In this document: piece by piece, positions 52,115 through 59,659 of the stretch | How the letters are laid out: each line of letters starts with the position of its first letter | How positions within the stretch are numbered: position 1 is the first letter of the stretch | Translations under genes and position numbers: made by a program | Origin: Pseudonocardia cypriaca | GTDB lineage: Bacteria; Actinomycetota; Actinomycetes; Mycobacteriales; Pseudonocardiaceae | Direction of reading: 5' to 3' | Assembly (NCBI RefSeq): GCF_006717045.1 | Contig: NZ_VFPH01000001.1 | Location: 992,001-1,056,000 of the forward strand | DNA length: 64,000 nt | Notes under the pieces: model-generated | Seen by the model: only the letters and a program-made list of their open reading frames with translations | Told to the model about the DNA's origin: nothing | Database searches by the model: none

Positions 52115-53062
52115 TCAGCTCCGGGTCCAGCTCCACTGCGGCGTTGTTGAGGCGGTCGCGACCTCGCCGAACCCGACGGACATCAGCCGGACCTTTCCCG
52201 GGTAGTCGGTGACGTCGCCCGCGGCGAAGACCCGGTCCACCGTCGTGCGCATCCGGGTGTCGACGACGATTGAGCGGCGGTGCAGCTCCAGGCCCCACTC
52301 CGCCAGCGGTCCGAGGTTGCTGACGAAGCCGAGCGCCGCCACCACGCTGTCGACCTTCAGCACGCGGTGCTCGGCCTCGCCGCGCACGCGGACGTGCGCC
52401 TCGCGGAGCAGCTCGTCGCCGAGCAGTGCCTCGACCTCGGCGTCGGTGATGACGGTGGCGCCGCACTCGTGAACGGCCCGGACGCTCGCCGCGTGCGCGC
52501 GGAAGCCGCCGCGGCGGTGCACGAGGGTGACCGAGCGGGCGATCGGGTGCAGGGCGAGCGCCCAGTCGACGGCGCTGTCGCCGCCGCCAACCACGAGCAC
52601 GTCCCGGTCGTCGTGGGCGGACGGGTCCGGCACGAAGTAGGACAGGCCTCGCCCGAGGAACTCCTCGCCCGCGGGGAGCTGGCGCGGCGTGAAGGTGCCG
52701 ATGCCCGCGGTCAGGACGACCGCGCCCGCGTCGACGACGGTGCCGTCCGCCAGCGACACCTGCGGGCGACCGTCGGGGGAGTGCGCGAGCGCGGTGGCCT
52801 GGCGGCCCAGCAGGTACTGCGGACCGAACGCGTCGGCCTGCTCCTTCAGCGCGGCGACGACGTCCCGGCCGCGCGACCCGGGGATGCCGGCGATGTCCCG
52901 GATCTCCTTCTCCGGGTAGAGCGCGGCGATCTGCCCGCCCGCCTGCGGCAGGGCGTCGACGACCACGGTGCGCAGGCCGCGGAACCCCGCGCAGTAGGCG
53001 CCGTAGAGACCGGTGGGGCCGGCGCCGACGATCAGGATGTCCGTGTTCATGCTCGCGGGCAC
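52115..53062 (-). CDS. Thioredoxin-reductase-like ferredoxin-NADP reductase, C-terminus frameshifted
   Basis: GTG 53062 has GGAGG at 6 nt; ATG 53050 is the alternative. FAD is bound by DILIVGAGPTGLYGAYCAG, NADPH by VLVVGGGDSAVDWALAL, and the late FAD motif is RVFAAGDVTDYPG. No CxxC redox motif is present, as in YumC-type FNRs. The frame ends at 52115 with ASTTPQWSWTRS. In the neighbouring frame the expected ending AVNNAAVELDPELTLFPGHS continues to 52080, 5 nt before the ferredoxin start. One missing G near 52150 (GCC-TC instead of GCC-GTC) explains it. This is either a sequencing indel or a recent mutation replacing the last ~22 residues; the core enzyme is complete. Confidence 0.85.
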   Translation of the reverse strand: MPASMNTDILIVGAGPTGLYGAYCAGFRGLRTVVVDALPQAGGQIAALYPEKEIRDIAGIPGSRGRDVVAALKEQADAFGPQYLLGRQATALAHSPDGRPQVSLADGTVVDAGAVVLTAGIGTFTPRQLPAGEEFLGRGLSYFVPDPSAHDDRDVLVVGGGDSAVDWALALHPIARSVTLVHRRGGFRAHAASVRAVHECGATVITDAEVEALLGDELLREAHVRVRGEAEHRVLKVDSVVAALGFVSNLGPLAEWGLELHRRSIVVDTRMRTTVDRVFAAGDVTDYPGKVRLMSVGFGEVATASTTPQWSWTRS

Positions 53063-53166
53063 GGGCGACCTCCTGTGGATGGTTGGGAAGGGAAGAAGAC
53101 GAGCTCCCCGGCGCCGGGGGCGTTTCCGGACGGTAAGTGCGCCTGCGGGGTGTGTCCCGCCCGCCG

Positions 53167-53182
53167 GACCGCTCAGCGAAAC
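53167..53182. promoter_or_regulatory. IclR-box-like 16-bp motif, copy A
   Basis: GACCGCTCAGCGAAAC matches 14 of 16 positions of the consensus GTCCGCTSAGCGGAAC. It lies in the 201-bp divergent promoter region between the reductase-ferredoxin unit and the Rieske gene, 38 bases from copy B. Confidence 0.5.
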
Positions 53183-53204
53183 CGGGCCCGGATTCCCGTG
53201 CGCG

Positions 53205-53220
53205 GTTCGGTCAGCGGAAC
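53205..53220. promoter_or_regulatory. IclR-box-like 16-bp motif, copy B
   Basis: GTTCGGTCAGCGGAAC matches 14 of 16 consensus positions and sits within a GGTTC...GAACC inverted repeat (53204-53221), 43 bases before the Rieske ATG. With copy A it could serve the divergent promoters of both electron-transfer and oxygenase genes. Confidence 0.5.
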
Positions 53221-53263
53221 CGTGACCTTGGACGGCCCGCCGCCCGGTGCTGGACTGCCTTCC

Positions 53264-54502
53264 ATGGATGCGAATGGCGGAGCTACCGTCACGAAGGCAG
53301 CGGGCGCCCCACGCCGCCGGCCGCGGCGCGCCGGCAAGCTCCCCGGACGCCAGGACTGGTCGAGCTGGCCCCATTACCAGGCCGCGGCCGCGGGTTTCCG
53401 CGGCTACTGGTACCCGGTCTGCTACTCGTCACAGCTCACCGGGAAGCCGAAGCAGATCACGCTGCTCGGTGAGAAGATCGTGCTGATCCGCGACGACGGC
53501 ACGGCGTATGCGTTGAAGGACCGGTGCCCGCATCGCGGGGTGCCGTTGAGCGAGGGCAACCAGCAGTTCCCCGGCACGATCTCGTGCCCGTACCACGGCT
53601 GGACGTTCGACCTCGCGACGGGCGAGCTGAAGGCGGTCATCACCGACGGCCCCGAGAGCCCGATCTGCGGGAAGGTCACCCAGCCCACCTACGAGGTCGC
53701 GGAGCGGCTGGGCATGGTGTGGGTCTTCGTCGGCGACGGCGAGGATGCGCCGCCCATCGACGAGCAGCTGCCGGAGGAGCTGGTCGGAAACGCCGCGGTG
53801 GTCGGCTCGCGGATCCAGCCCCGCATCGGGAACTGGCGCTTCGCCTGCGAGAACGGCTACGACGAGGGCCACGCCAAGTACCTGCACCGCACGTCGCTCT
53901 GGCGGCTGTTCAAGGCCATGCCGGTGTGGAACGAGACCCGCATCGTGCAGCGCGGGCGCTGGATCTACCGCGTGCAGGACAAGCAGTACTGGACCGCCGA
54001 CTTCCCCGGCCTCGGCAAGTGGGACAACCAGTCCTGGTTCAAGCTCAAGCCGCCGAAGCAGACCAGCAACATCGGCAACACCGGCAGCCACCGCGAGGTC
54101 AACCCGGTGATCGCGGCCCAGGAGTTCCCCGGGTTCGCGTCGGTGAGCATGCCGGGGGTTCTGCGGATCGCGTACCCGACGTTCATCCACTACGAGTTCT
54201 ACGTCCCGGTGGACGCCGAGAACCACCTGTACGTGGGTGTGATGGCGGACTTCCGGAAGGGGTGGCGGACCCTGCCCTTCTACCTGAAGTACCTCGGGTT
54301 CGTCCGGTGGCTGTTCCACGGCCAGTTCTCCGCGCAGGACAAGTGGATGGTCGAGGTGACCGACGCCCCGCCGGAGCGGCTGTACCGGCCGGACGAGTCG
54401 CTGCTCAAGTGGCGCAAGCTCGCCGAGGACGTCACCGAGGAACGGACCGAACGGCTCAAGGCCGACGGGTTCGAGCCCGCCGGCCCGCCCGTCGAGAGCT
54501 GA
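53264..54502 (+). CDS. Rieske non-heme iron ring-hydroxylating oxygenase, alpha subunit (CarAa-like)
   Basis: The 412-residue protein starts at ATG 53264. The Rieske 2Fe-2S ligands are Cys88-x-His90 (CPHRG) and Cys108-x2-His111 (CPYHGW). The mononuclear iron site is N-G-Y-D-E-G-H-A-K-Y-L-H (197-208), with His203, His208 and bridging Asp200. GFRGYWYPVCYSSQ, the LLGEKIVLIRDDG strand and YEFYVPVDAENHLYVG recall carbazole 1,9a-dioxygenase CarAa and related single-component (alpha3) oxygenases rather than alpha-beta systems; no beta-subunit gene is present. It would dihydroxylate an aromatic ring using electrons from the divergent reductase and ferredoxin. The extradiol dioxygenase gene follows after 6 nt. 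Confidence 0.88.
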   Translation: MDANGGATVTKAAGAPRRRPRRAGKLPGRQDWSSWPHYQAAAAGFRGYWYPVCYSSQLTGKPKQITLLGEKIVLIRDDGTAYALKDRCPHRGVPLSEGNQQFPGTISCPYHGWTFDLATGELKAVITDGPESPICGKVTQPTYEVAERLGMVWVFVGDGEDAPPIDEQLPEELVGNAAVVGSRIQPRIGNWRFACENGYDEGHAKYLHRTSLWRLFKAMPVWNETRIVQRGRWIYRVQDKQYWTADFPGLGKWDNQSWFKLKPPKQTSNIGNTGSHREVNPVIAAQEFPGFASVSMPGVLRIAYPTFIHYEFYVPVDAENHLYVGVMADFRKGWRTLPFYLKYLGFVRWLFHGQFSAQDKWMVEVTDAPPERLYRPDESLLKWRKLAEDVTEERTERLKADGFEPAGPPVES

Positions 54503-54508
54503 GGACAC

Positions 54509-55459
54509 ATGGCGCGCATCGTGCTCGGAGCGGGTGCCTCCCACTCCACCCTGATGAACACGCACTGGGACCAGGTCGTGCACACCGACCGCGCCGAGCG
54601 GTTCCGGGACGCGCTGGCCGAAGCCCGCGACGCCGTGGCCGCTGCCCGGCCGGACGTCGCGATCATCGTCGGCTCCAACCACTTCCGCGGGTTCTGGCTG
54701 GACATGATCCCGGCGTACACGCTCGGCGTCGGCGAGGTGATCGGGGCGGGTGAGGCGGGCACCCCGAAAGGTCCGCAACGCAGCGCCCCCGCCTTCGCAC
54801 AGGCGCTCGCGGGTGAGCTGGTCGAGCGCGGCACCGAGGTGGCCATCTCGGCCCGGCTGCAGATCGACCACGGGCAGACCCACGCGATCCAGTACCTCCT
54901 GCGCGAGCTCGACGTTCCCGTCGTCCCGCTGGTGATCAACGTGTTCGCCGCCCCGCTGCCCCGGGTCGACCGGTGCGTGCAGCTGGGCCGCAACCTCGCC
55001 GAGGCCGTCGAGGCGATCCCGGATGACCTCCGGGTGGTCGTGATCGCGTCGGGCGGGCTGTCGCACCAGCTGCCGTGGCCCGCCGACTGGCGGGACCCGC
55101 AGAACACGGACGAGGAGTTCCTCGTCGAGGCCTGGCTGAACGGCCGCGGCGAGTGGGAGCGTTACGACGAGCGCCGCCGGGAGATCATCACCGCGGCCCG
55201 GCCGACGATCTTCGAGGACTTCGACGAGGCGTTCCTGGCCGATCTCGAAGCGGGAAAGCTGGAGCGCTACGCGACCTACTCCTCCGACGACATCGAGGGG
55301 CTCGCCGGCAACGGCGGCCAGGAGCTGCGGACCTGGCTGACCATGGCCGCGGCCATGGGCTTCGCGCCCGGGCGCCGCCTGGCGTACGCGGCGATGCCGG
55401 AGTGGCTGACCGGCATGGGCGTCGGGTTGATCGAACCCGCTGCGGAGCGCGAGCCGTGA
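54509..55459 (+). CDS. Extradiol catechol dioxygenase, LigB/MhpB type
   Basis: This 316-residue single-chain class III extradiol dioxygenase has the Fe(II) ligand His12 in GASHST, His in IVGSNHFRGFW, the acid-base His in QIDHGQTHAIQYLL, SGGLSHQLPWP and the C-terminal MPEWLTGMGVGLI. The pattern is that of MhpB (2,3-dihydroxyphenylpropionate 1,2-dioxygenase) extended over its full length, rather than the two-subunit CarB or LigAB. It opens the catechol ring next to the diol to give a 2-hydroxy-6-oxo-dienoate, the substrate of the hydrolases downstream. It overlaps the next gene by GTGA. Confidence 0.9.
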   Translation: MARIVLGAGASHSTLMNTHWDQVVHTDRAERFRDALAEARDAVAAARPDVAIIVGSNHFRGFWLDMIPAYTLGVGEVIGAGEAGTPKGPQRSAPAFAQALAGELVERGTEVAISARLQIDHGQTHAIQYLLRELDVPVVPLVINVFAAPLPRVDRCVQLGRNLAEAVEAIPDDLRVVVIASGGLSHQLPWPADWRDPQNTDEEFLVEAWLNGRGEWERYDERRREIITAARPTIFEDFDEAFLADLEAGKLERYATYSSDDIEGLAGNGGQELRTWLTMAAAMGFAPGRRLAYAAMPEWLTGMGVGLIEPAAEREP

Positions 55460-56784
55460 TCGCGCCGACCGCCACGGCCGTCGCCGAGGACGCCGTCGTC
55501 GACCGGCTGCTCGCCGCGATCACCGAGGACCGGCTGCGCGCCGCGGCCCGCGCCGTCACCGGGATCCCGAGCCCCACCGGACGTGAGGCGCCACTCGCGC
55601 GCTTCCTGGCCGACCGGCTCGCCGCGGCCGGGTTCGCGGCGACCGCGCAGCACATCGACGAGTTCCAGGCCAACGCCGTTGGCAGGCTGCGCGGCAGCGG
55701 TGGCGGCGAGGACCTGATGCTCTACGCGCCGATCGACACCCTCACCACCGGTGAGGAGGCGATCGACGTGCCGTGGATCGGGGAGCGCCTCCGTCCCGAC
55801 ATGCTGCCGATCGCGCGCGACGAGGGCCCGTTCGTCTCCGGGCTCGGCGCGAGCAACCCGAAGGGGCACGCGGCCTGCATCCTGGTGCTCGCGGAGGCGC
55901 TCGGCGAGGTCCGGCCGGAGCTCGCGGGCGACGTCGTCGTCGCGTTCGGGGCCGGCGGGATGCCGACCAACGCCGTCGACGCCCCCGGCTACCCGCAGCG
56001 GGCCAACACGGGCCAGGGCGTCGGCTGCTCGTTCCTGCTGGAGCGGGGCTGGTACACCGACCACGCCGTGATCGCGAAGCCCGGCGATCTCGTGGCGCAC
56101 GAGGAGGTCGGGCTGGCCTGGTTCGAGGTGACCGTGCCCGGCGTCCACACCTACGTCGGCAGCCGGCACCGGATGCCCTACCGCAACCCGATCGTCACGG
56201 CCGCGGAGGTCGTCACCCGGCTCGAGCGCTGGCTGGCCGACTACCCGGTCCGGCACCGCACGGCCACGGCCGCCCCCCAGGGTGTGATCGGGTCGATCGC
56301 GGGCGGCTGGGAGCGGATGCTCGCGGTGACACCGGCACTCTGCCGGCTGCGGCTGGACATCCGCATCGCGCCCGGGACGACACCGCTGCAGGTCAAGCGC
56401 GAGCTCCGCTGCTTCGTCGAGGAGCTGGGCCGGGACCTGGACGTCGATCTCGGCGTCGAGATGGTGCTCGCCGTCCCGGCGACGCACACCTCGCCCGACG
56501 CGCCGATCGTGCGGCGGACCGTGGCGGCGTGGGAACGGACCACCGGCCGTCCGCACGAGCCCGTCCCGGACATGAGCGGCGCGACCGACGCGAACATCCT
56601 GCGCGCCAGGGGCATCCCGACCGCCCGGGTCGGGATGCCGAAGGTCAGCTCGGAGGACCTCGACGTCGATCCGGCCGTCGACTTCTCCCGCGGGATGAAC
56701 ACCGTCGACGTCCGGGCGATGAGGCGCCTCTGCGAAGTGCTGGCCCGCACGACGATCGCCACCACCACACGGAAGGACTCCTGA
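55456..56784 (+). CDS. M20-family peptidase/deacylase homolog with altered metal ligands
   Basis: This protein has 442 residues from a GTG coupled to the dioxygenase gene. The M20 fold is clear (PSPTGREAPLARFLADRL; VPGVHTYVGSRHRMPYRNP; MSGATDANILRARGIPTARVG). The usual metal-binding GHxD is APID here, so the His is Pro92, and the GxxxxDxKG motif reads GLGASNPKG with Asn134 in place of the bridging Asp. Asp94 and later Asp in GATDAN remain. The enzyme may use fewer metals, bind metal differently or have lost hydrolase activity. Its place inside a ring-cleavage operon suggests an amide- or N-acyl-containing substrate, or a new role. Confidence 0.82.
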   Translation: MIAPTATAVAEDAVVDRLLAAITEDRLRAAARAVTGIPSPTGREAPLARFLADRLAAAGFAATAQHIDEFQANAVGRLRGSGGGEDLMLYAPIDTLTTGEEAIDVPWIGERLRPDMLPIARDEGPFVSGLGASNPKGHAACILVLAEALGEVRPELAGDVVVAFGAGGMPTNAVDAPGYPQRANTGQGVGCSFLLERGWYTDHAVIAKPGDLVAHEEVGLAWFEVTVPGVHTYVGSRHRMPYRNPIVTAAEVVTRLERWLADYPVRHRTATAAPQGVIGSIAGGWERMLAVTPALCRLRLDIRIAPGTTPLQVKRELRCFVEELGRDLDVDLGVEMVLAVPATHTSPDAPIVRRTVAAWERTTGRPHEPVPDMSGATDANILRARGIPTARVGMPKVSSEDLDVDPAVDFSRGMNTVDVRAMRRLCEVLARTTIATTTRKDS

Positions 56785-57677
56785 TGGCGCCCCCACCGGA
56801 GAGCCGCTACGCGGACGGCGGCGGCGTCCGCTACCACTACCACGATCTCGGCAGTGGCCCCGACACCGTGTTCCTGCACGGCGGTGGACCGGGCTGCACC
56901 GCGTGGAGCGACTTCGGGCCCGTCGCCCCGCTCTTCGCGGCCGACCGCCGCTGCCTGCTGGTGGACATCCACCAGTACGGCAGGTCCGAGAAGTCCAGGA
57001 TCAGCGGCCCGATGTGGGACCACCACGCCGCCAAGACCGTCGCCCTGATGGACACCCTCGGCGTGGAGCGGGCGGACTTCGTCTGCAACTCCTGGGGCGG
57101 AACGATCGCCCTCAACCTGGCGGCGAAGTACCCGGACCGCGCGCGCTCGCTCGTCGTCACGGGGAGCATGCCGGTCTTCTACGGCCCGCTCGCCCCGCTG
57201 CCCGAGGGCGGTCGCCGCGGCCGCAACGCCCGCGACGCCTACTACGGCGGCGAGGGCCCCACCCGGGAGAAGATGCGCGCGCTGATCACGCGCCTGGAGT
57301 GGTACGACGCGGACGCGCTGCCCGAGGAGACCCTGGACCTGCGCTACGAGCAGAGCCTCGACCCGGGTGAGCGCGCGCTGGCCGCGATGTCCGACTCGCC
57401 GCGCGGGGAGTGGCAGGACCTGACCGCCGAGCTCGGACGGATCGAGGCCCCGGTCCTGTTCATCTGGGGCATGCAGGACGCGTTCCTGACGCCCGACTAC
57501 CCGCTCATGCTGGCCCGGATGGTCCCGCGCGGAAACCTGTACGTGATGGACCACGCCTCGCACCACCTGCAGGAGGAGCGCCCGCAGGCCTACCACTCGG
57601 TGGTCTCCGGCTTCCTGGACTCGCTCCCGTCCGCAGGGGTGCCGTCGGGCTCGCTCGCAGAGGTCGGTGTCCGGTGA
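56784..57677 (+). CDS. Meta-cleavage product hydrolase, BphD/HsaD-like
   Basis: ATG 56784 overlaps the upstream stop (TGATG). The 297-residue alpha/beta hydrolase has the BphD-like oxyanion motif HGGGPGCTAWSDF, nucleophile Ser103 in CNSWGGTIAL, Asp in WGMQDAFLTP and His in DHASHHLQ. It would cleave the C-C bond of a 2-hydroxy-6-oxo-hexa-2,4-dienoate made by the dioxygenase to give a carboxylic acid and 2-hydroxypentadienoate, the substrate of the hydratase encoded at 22777. A second hydrolase 117 nt downstream suggests broadened substrate range. Confidence 0.87.
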   Translation: MAPPPESRYADGGGVRYHYHDLGSGPDTVFLHGGGPGCTAWSDFGPVAPLFAADRRCLLVDIHQYGRSEKSRISGPMWDHHAAKTVALMDTLGVERADFVCNSWGGTIALNLAAKYPDRARSLVVTGSMPVFYGPLAPLPEGGRRGRNARDAYYGGEGPTREKMRALITRLEWYDADALPEETLDLRYEQSLDPGERALAAMSDSPRGEWQDLTAELGRIEAPVLFIWGMQDAFLTPDYPLMLARMVPRGNLYVMDHASHHLQEERPQAYHSVVSGFLDSLPSAGVPSGSLAEVGVR

Positions 57678-57784
57678 AGCTTCGCAAGCCCCTGTTCCTG
57701 CTGGCCCTGGCGGGCGCCGTGCTCGCGGTCCGCAAGCTCGCCGCGCGGAGCAACACCCAGGTCCACCGCATCAACCAGAAGTAA
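57674..57784 (+). CDS. 36-residue single-span membrane peptide
   Basis: GTG 57674 overlaps the stop of the hydrolase gene (GTGA), and translation gives a 36-residue peptide: basic KLRKP, a hydrophobic stretch LFLLALAGAVLAV, then basic/polar residues ending HRINQK. The next gene starts 9 nt after its stop. Tight coupling on both sides argues that it is translated. It could anchor pathway enzymes to the membrane or assist uptake. I recognise no family. Confidence 0.6.
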   Translation: MKLRKPLFLLALAGAVLAVRKLAARSNTQVHRINQK

Positions 57785-57793
57785 GGGACTCCC

Positions 57794-58648
57794 ATGAGCA
57801 TCTGGACCGAACTGAGCCCCATCGCCTTCCGCGTCGAGTACGTCGACGCGGCCGGCGTCCCCACCCGGACCCTGCGCGCCGGCAACCCCGATGCGGAGCC
57901 GGTGGTGTTCCTGCACGGCACGAGCGGGCACCTGGAGGCCTTCGCGCGCAACGTCGTCGCGCACGCGGAGTACGACGTCCACGCGATCGACATGCTCGGC
58001 CACGGCTACACCGGCAAGCCGGACCGCCCGTACGAGATCGCGGACTACGTCCGGCACCTGCTCGACTACTTCGACGCCGTCGGGATCAGCAGGGCGCACA
58101 TCGTCGGCGAGTCGCTCGGCGGCTGGGTCGGCGCCCGGACCGCCACCACGCACCCGGAGCGCGTGCAGAGCCTGCAGCTGCTGTGCGCGGGCGGGACCGT
58201 GGCCAACCCGGCCGTCATGGAGCGGATCAAGACCAGCACCCGCGACGCCGTCACCACCGATGATGTCGAGCTGACCCGCAAGCGGCTGCGGCTGCTGATG
58301 GCCGACCCGGCGGACGCCACCGAGGAGCTGGTCGAGGTCCGGCACGCGATCTACCACGCCCCGGACTTCGTGGCCAATGTCGACAACCTGCTGTCGCTGC
58401 AGGACATGGAGCGCCGCACGCGCAACCTGCTCACCCCGGAGGAGCTCGGCCGGATCACCCAGCCGACGCTGATCGTCTGGGGTCGGGAGAACCCGTTCGG
58501 CGAGGTGCCGGAGGCGTCCGCGATGCACGAGAACATCCCCGGCTCGCAGCTGGAGCTGTTCGAGCGGTGCGGGCACTGGCCGCAGCACGAGCAGGCCGAG
58601 CTCTACAACCCGATCAGCCTGGAGTTCCTGCGCAAGGCAGCCGGTTGA
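57794..58648 (+). CDS. Alpha/beta hydrolase, MhpC-like
   Basis: This 284-residue protein has an oxyanion region LHGTSGHLEAF, DMLGHGYTGKPDRPYEI, nucleophile Ser107 in VGESLGGWVGA, Asp in IVWGRENPF (Glu/Asn variant near the usual Asp) and His in RCGHWPQHEQ. It belongs to the meta-cleavage product hydrolase group with MhpC and is the second such enzyme in the operon. Its stop overlaps the ATG of the dehydrogenase (TGATG). Confidence 0.86.
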   Translation: MSIWTELSPIAFRVEYVDAAGVPTRTLRAGNPDAEPVVFLHGTSGHLEAFARNVVAHAEYDVHAIDMLGHGYTGKPDRPYEIADYVRHLLDYFDAVGISRAHIVGESLGGWVGARTATTHPERVQSLQLLCAGGTVANPAVMERIKTSTRDAVTTDDVELTRKRLRLLMADPADATEELVEVRHAIYHAPDFVANVDNLLSLQDMERRTRNLLTPEELGRITQPTLIVWGRENPFGEVPEASAMHENIPGSQLELFERCGHWPQHEQAELYNPISLEFLRKAAG

Positions 58649-59595
58649 TGCGGGCCGCGCGCTTCCACGCGTGGGGCGCGGCGCCGGTCCTCGACGAGGT
58701 TCCGCGCCCGACCCGCGCCGACGGCGAGGTACTGGTGACGGTCGAGGCCGCCGCCGTCGCCCACCTCGACCTGACCATCGCGGGCGGGGACTTCGGGATG
58801 AGGCCCCGGCTGCCCTACGTGGGCGGCGTCGAGGGGGCCGGGGTCGTCGCGGAAGCCGCCGCCGGTCTGGAACCGGGTACGCAGGTCATGCTCCGCGGCG
58901 GTGGGCTCGGCATGCTGCGCGACGGGACGTGGACCGAGCAGGTGAGCGTGCCCGCGAAGGCGGCGACCCCGCTCGCCCGGCCGCTTCCCCCCGAGGTCGC
59001 CGCGACCTTCTTCGTCCCCGCCACCACCGCCTACGTGGCCCTCCACGACGTCGCGCGGCTGCAACCGGGGGAGGAGGTCGTCGTCGTCGGCGCTGCCGGC
59101 GCGGTCGGGGCGATGGTGGTGCAGCAGGCCCTCGCCGCCGGGGCGACCGTGATCGGGGTGGTCGGGCGCAGCGACCAGCTGGACCTGGTCCCCGACGGCG
59201 TCGAAGCGGTCGACGGTTCCTCGGACGAGTCGGTCGCGCGGCTCGCCGAGTCGCGCACGGCGACGCTGCTCGTCGACACGCTGGGAGGGCAGGGCCTGGT
59301 CGGGCGCAGCCGGTGGGTGCGCCGAGGCGGGCGCGCCGTCGTCATCGGCTACGTCACCGGCACCAGCGTGACGATCGACCTGCCCTCGTGGCTCCTCGAC
59401 GACGTCGCCCTGCTGCCCGTCAACATGATCCGGCAGGAGCGCCGCGCCCGTGAGGTGTCCGACGAGCTGGTGCGCCGGCTGGCGGCCGGGGAGCTGGGCG
59501 TCGCGGTCCAGCCCTACGACCTCGCCGACGCGGCGGCGGCGGTCGAGGACCTGCGGGCCGGCCGGGTGGCGGGCCGCGCCGTCGTGCTCCCCTGA
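58648..59595 (+). CDS. Zinc-free medium-chain dehydrogenase/reductase
   Basis: This protein of 315 residues is coupled to the upstream hydrolase. The GroES-like part carries LPYVGGVEGAGVVAEA; the Rossmann motif is VVVGAAGAVGAMVVQQALAAGA-like (residues ~145-165, partly quoted). Zinc ligands are missing, as in quinone oxidoreductases. It may reduce or oxidise an aldehyde, alcohol or enone produced in the pathway. It ends the operon; the IclR gene follows after 64 nt with its own promoter motif. Confidence 0.85.
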   Translation: MRAARFHAWGAAPVLDEVPRPTRADGEVLVTVEAAAVAHLDLTIAGGDFGMRPRLPYVGGVEGAGVVAEAAAGLEPGTQVMLRGGGLGMLRDGTWTEQVSVPAKAATPLARPLPPEVAATFFVPATTAYVALHDVARLQPGEEVVVVGAAGAVGAMVVQQALAAGATVIGVVGRSDQLDLVPDGVEAVDGSSDESVARLAESRTATLLVDTLGGQGLVGRSRWVRRGGRAVVIGYVTGTSVTIDLPSWLLDDVALLPVNMIRQERRAREVSDELVRRLAAGELGVAVQPYDLADAAAAVEDLRAGRVAGRAVVLP

Positions 59596-59601
59596 GTTGC
59601 A

Positions 59602-59628
59602 GTCCGCTGAGTGGAACGTGCCCGTTCC
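59602..59628. promoter_or_regulatory. IclR-box-like motif, copy C, with overlapping palindrome
   Basis: GTCCGCTGAGTGGAAC (59602-59617) matches 15 of 16 consensus positions. It overlaps GGAACG-TGCC-CGTTCC (59613-59628), a perfect 6-bp inverted repeat. It lies 32-58 bases before the IclR start, the place expected for autoregulation. Confidence 0.55.
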
Positions 59629-59659
59629 CCGGGCCGCCCGGCTGAGCGACCCTTGTCCG

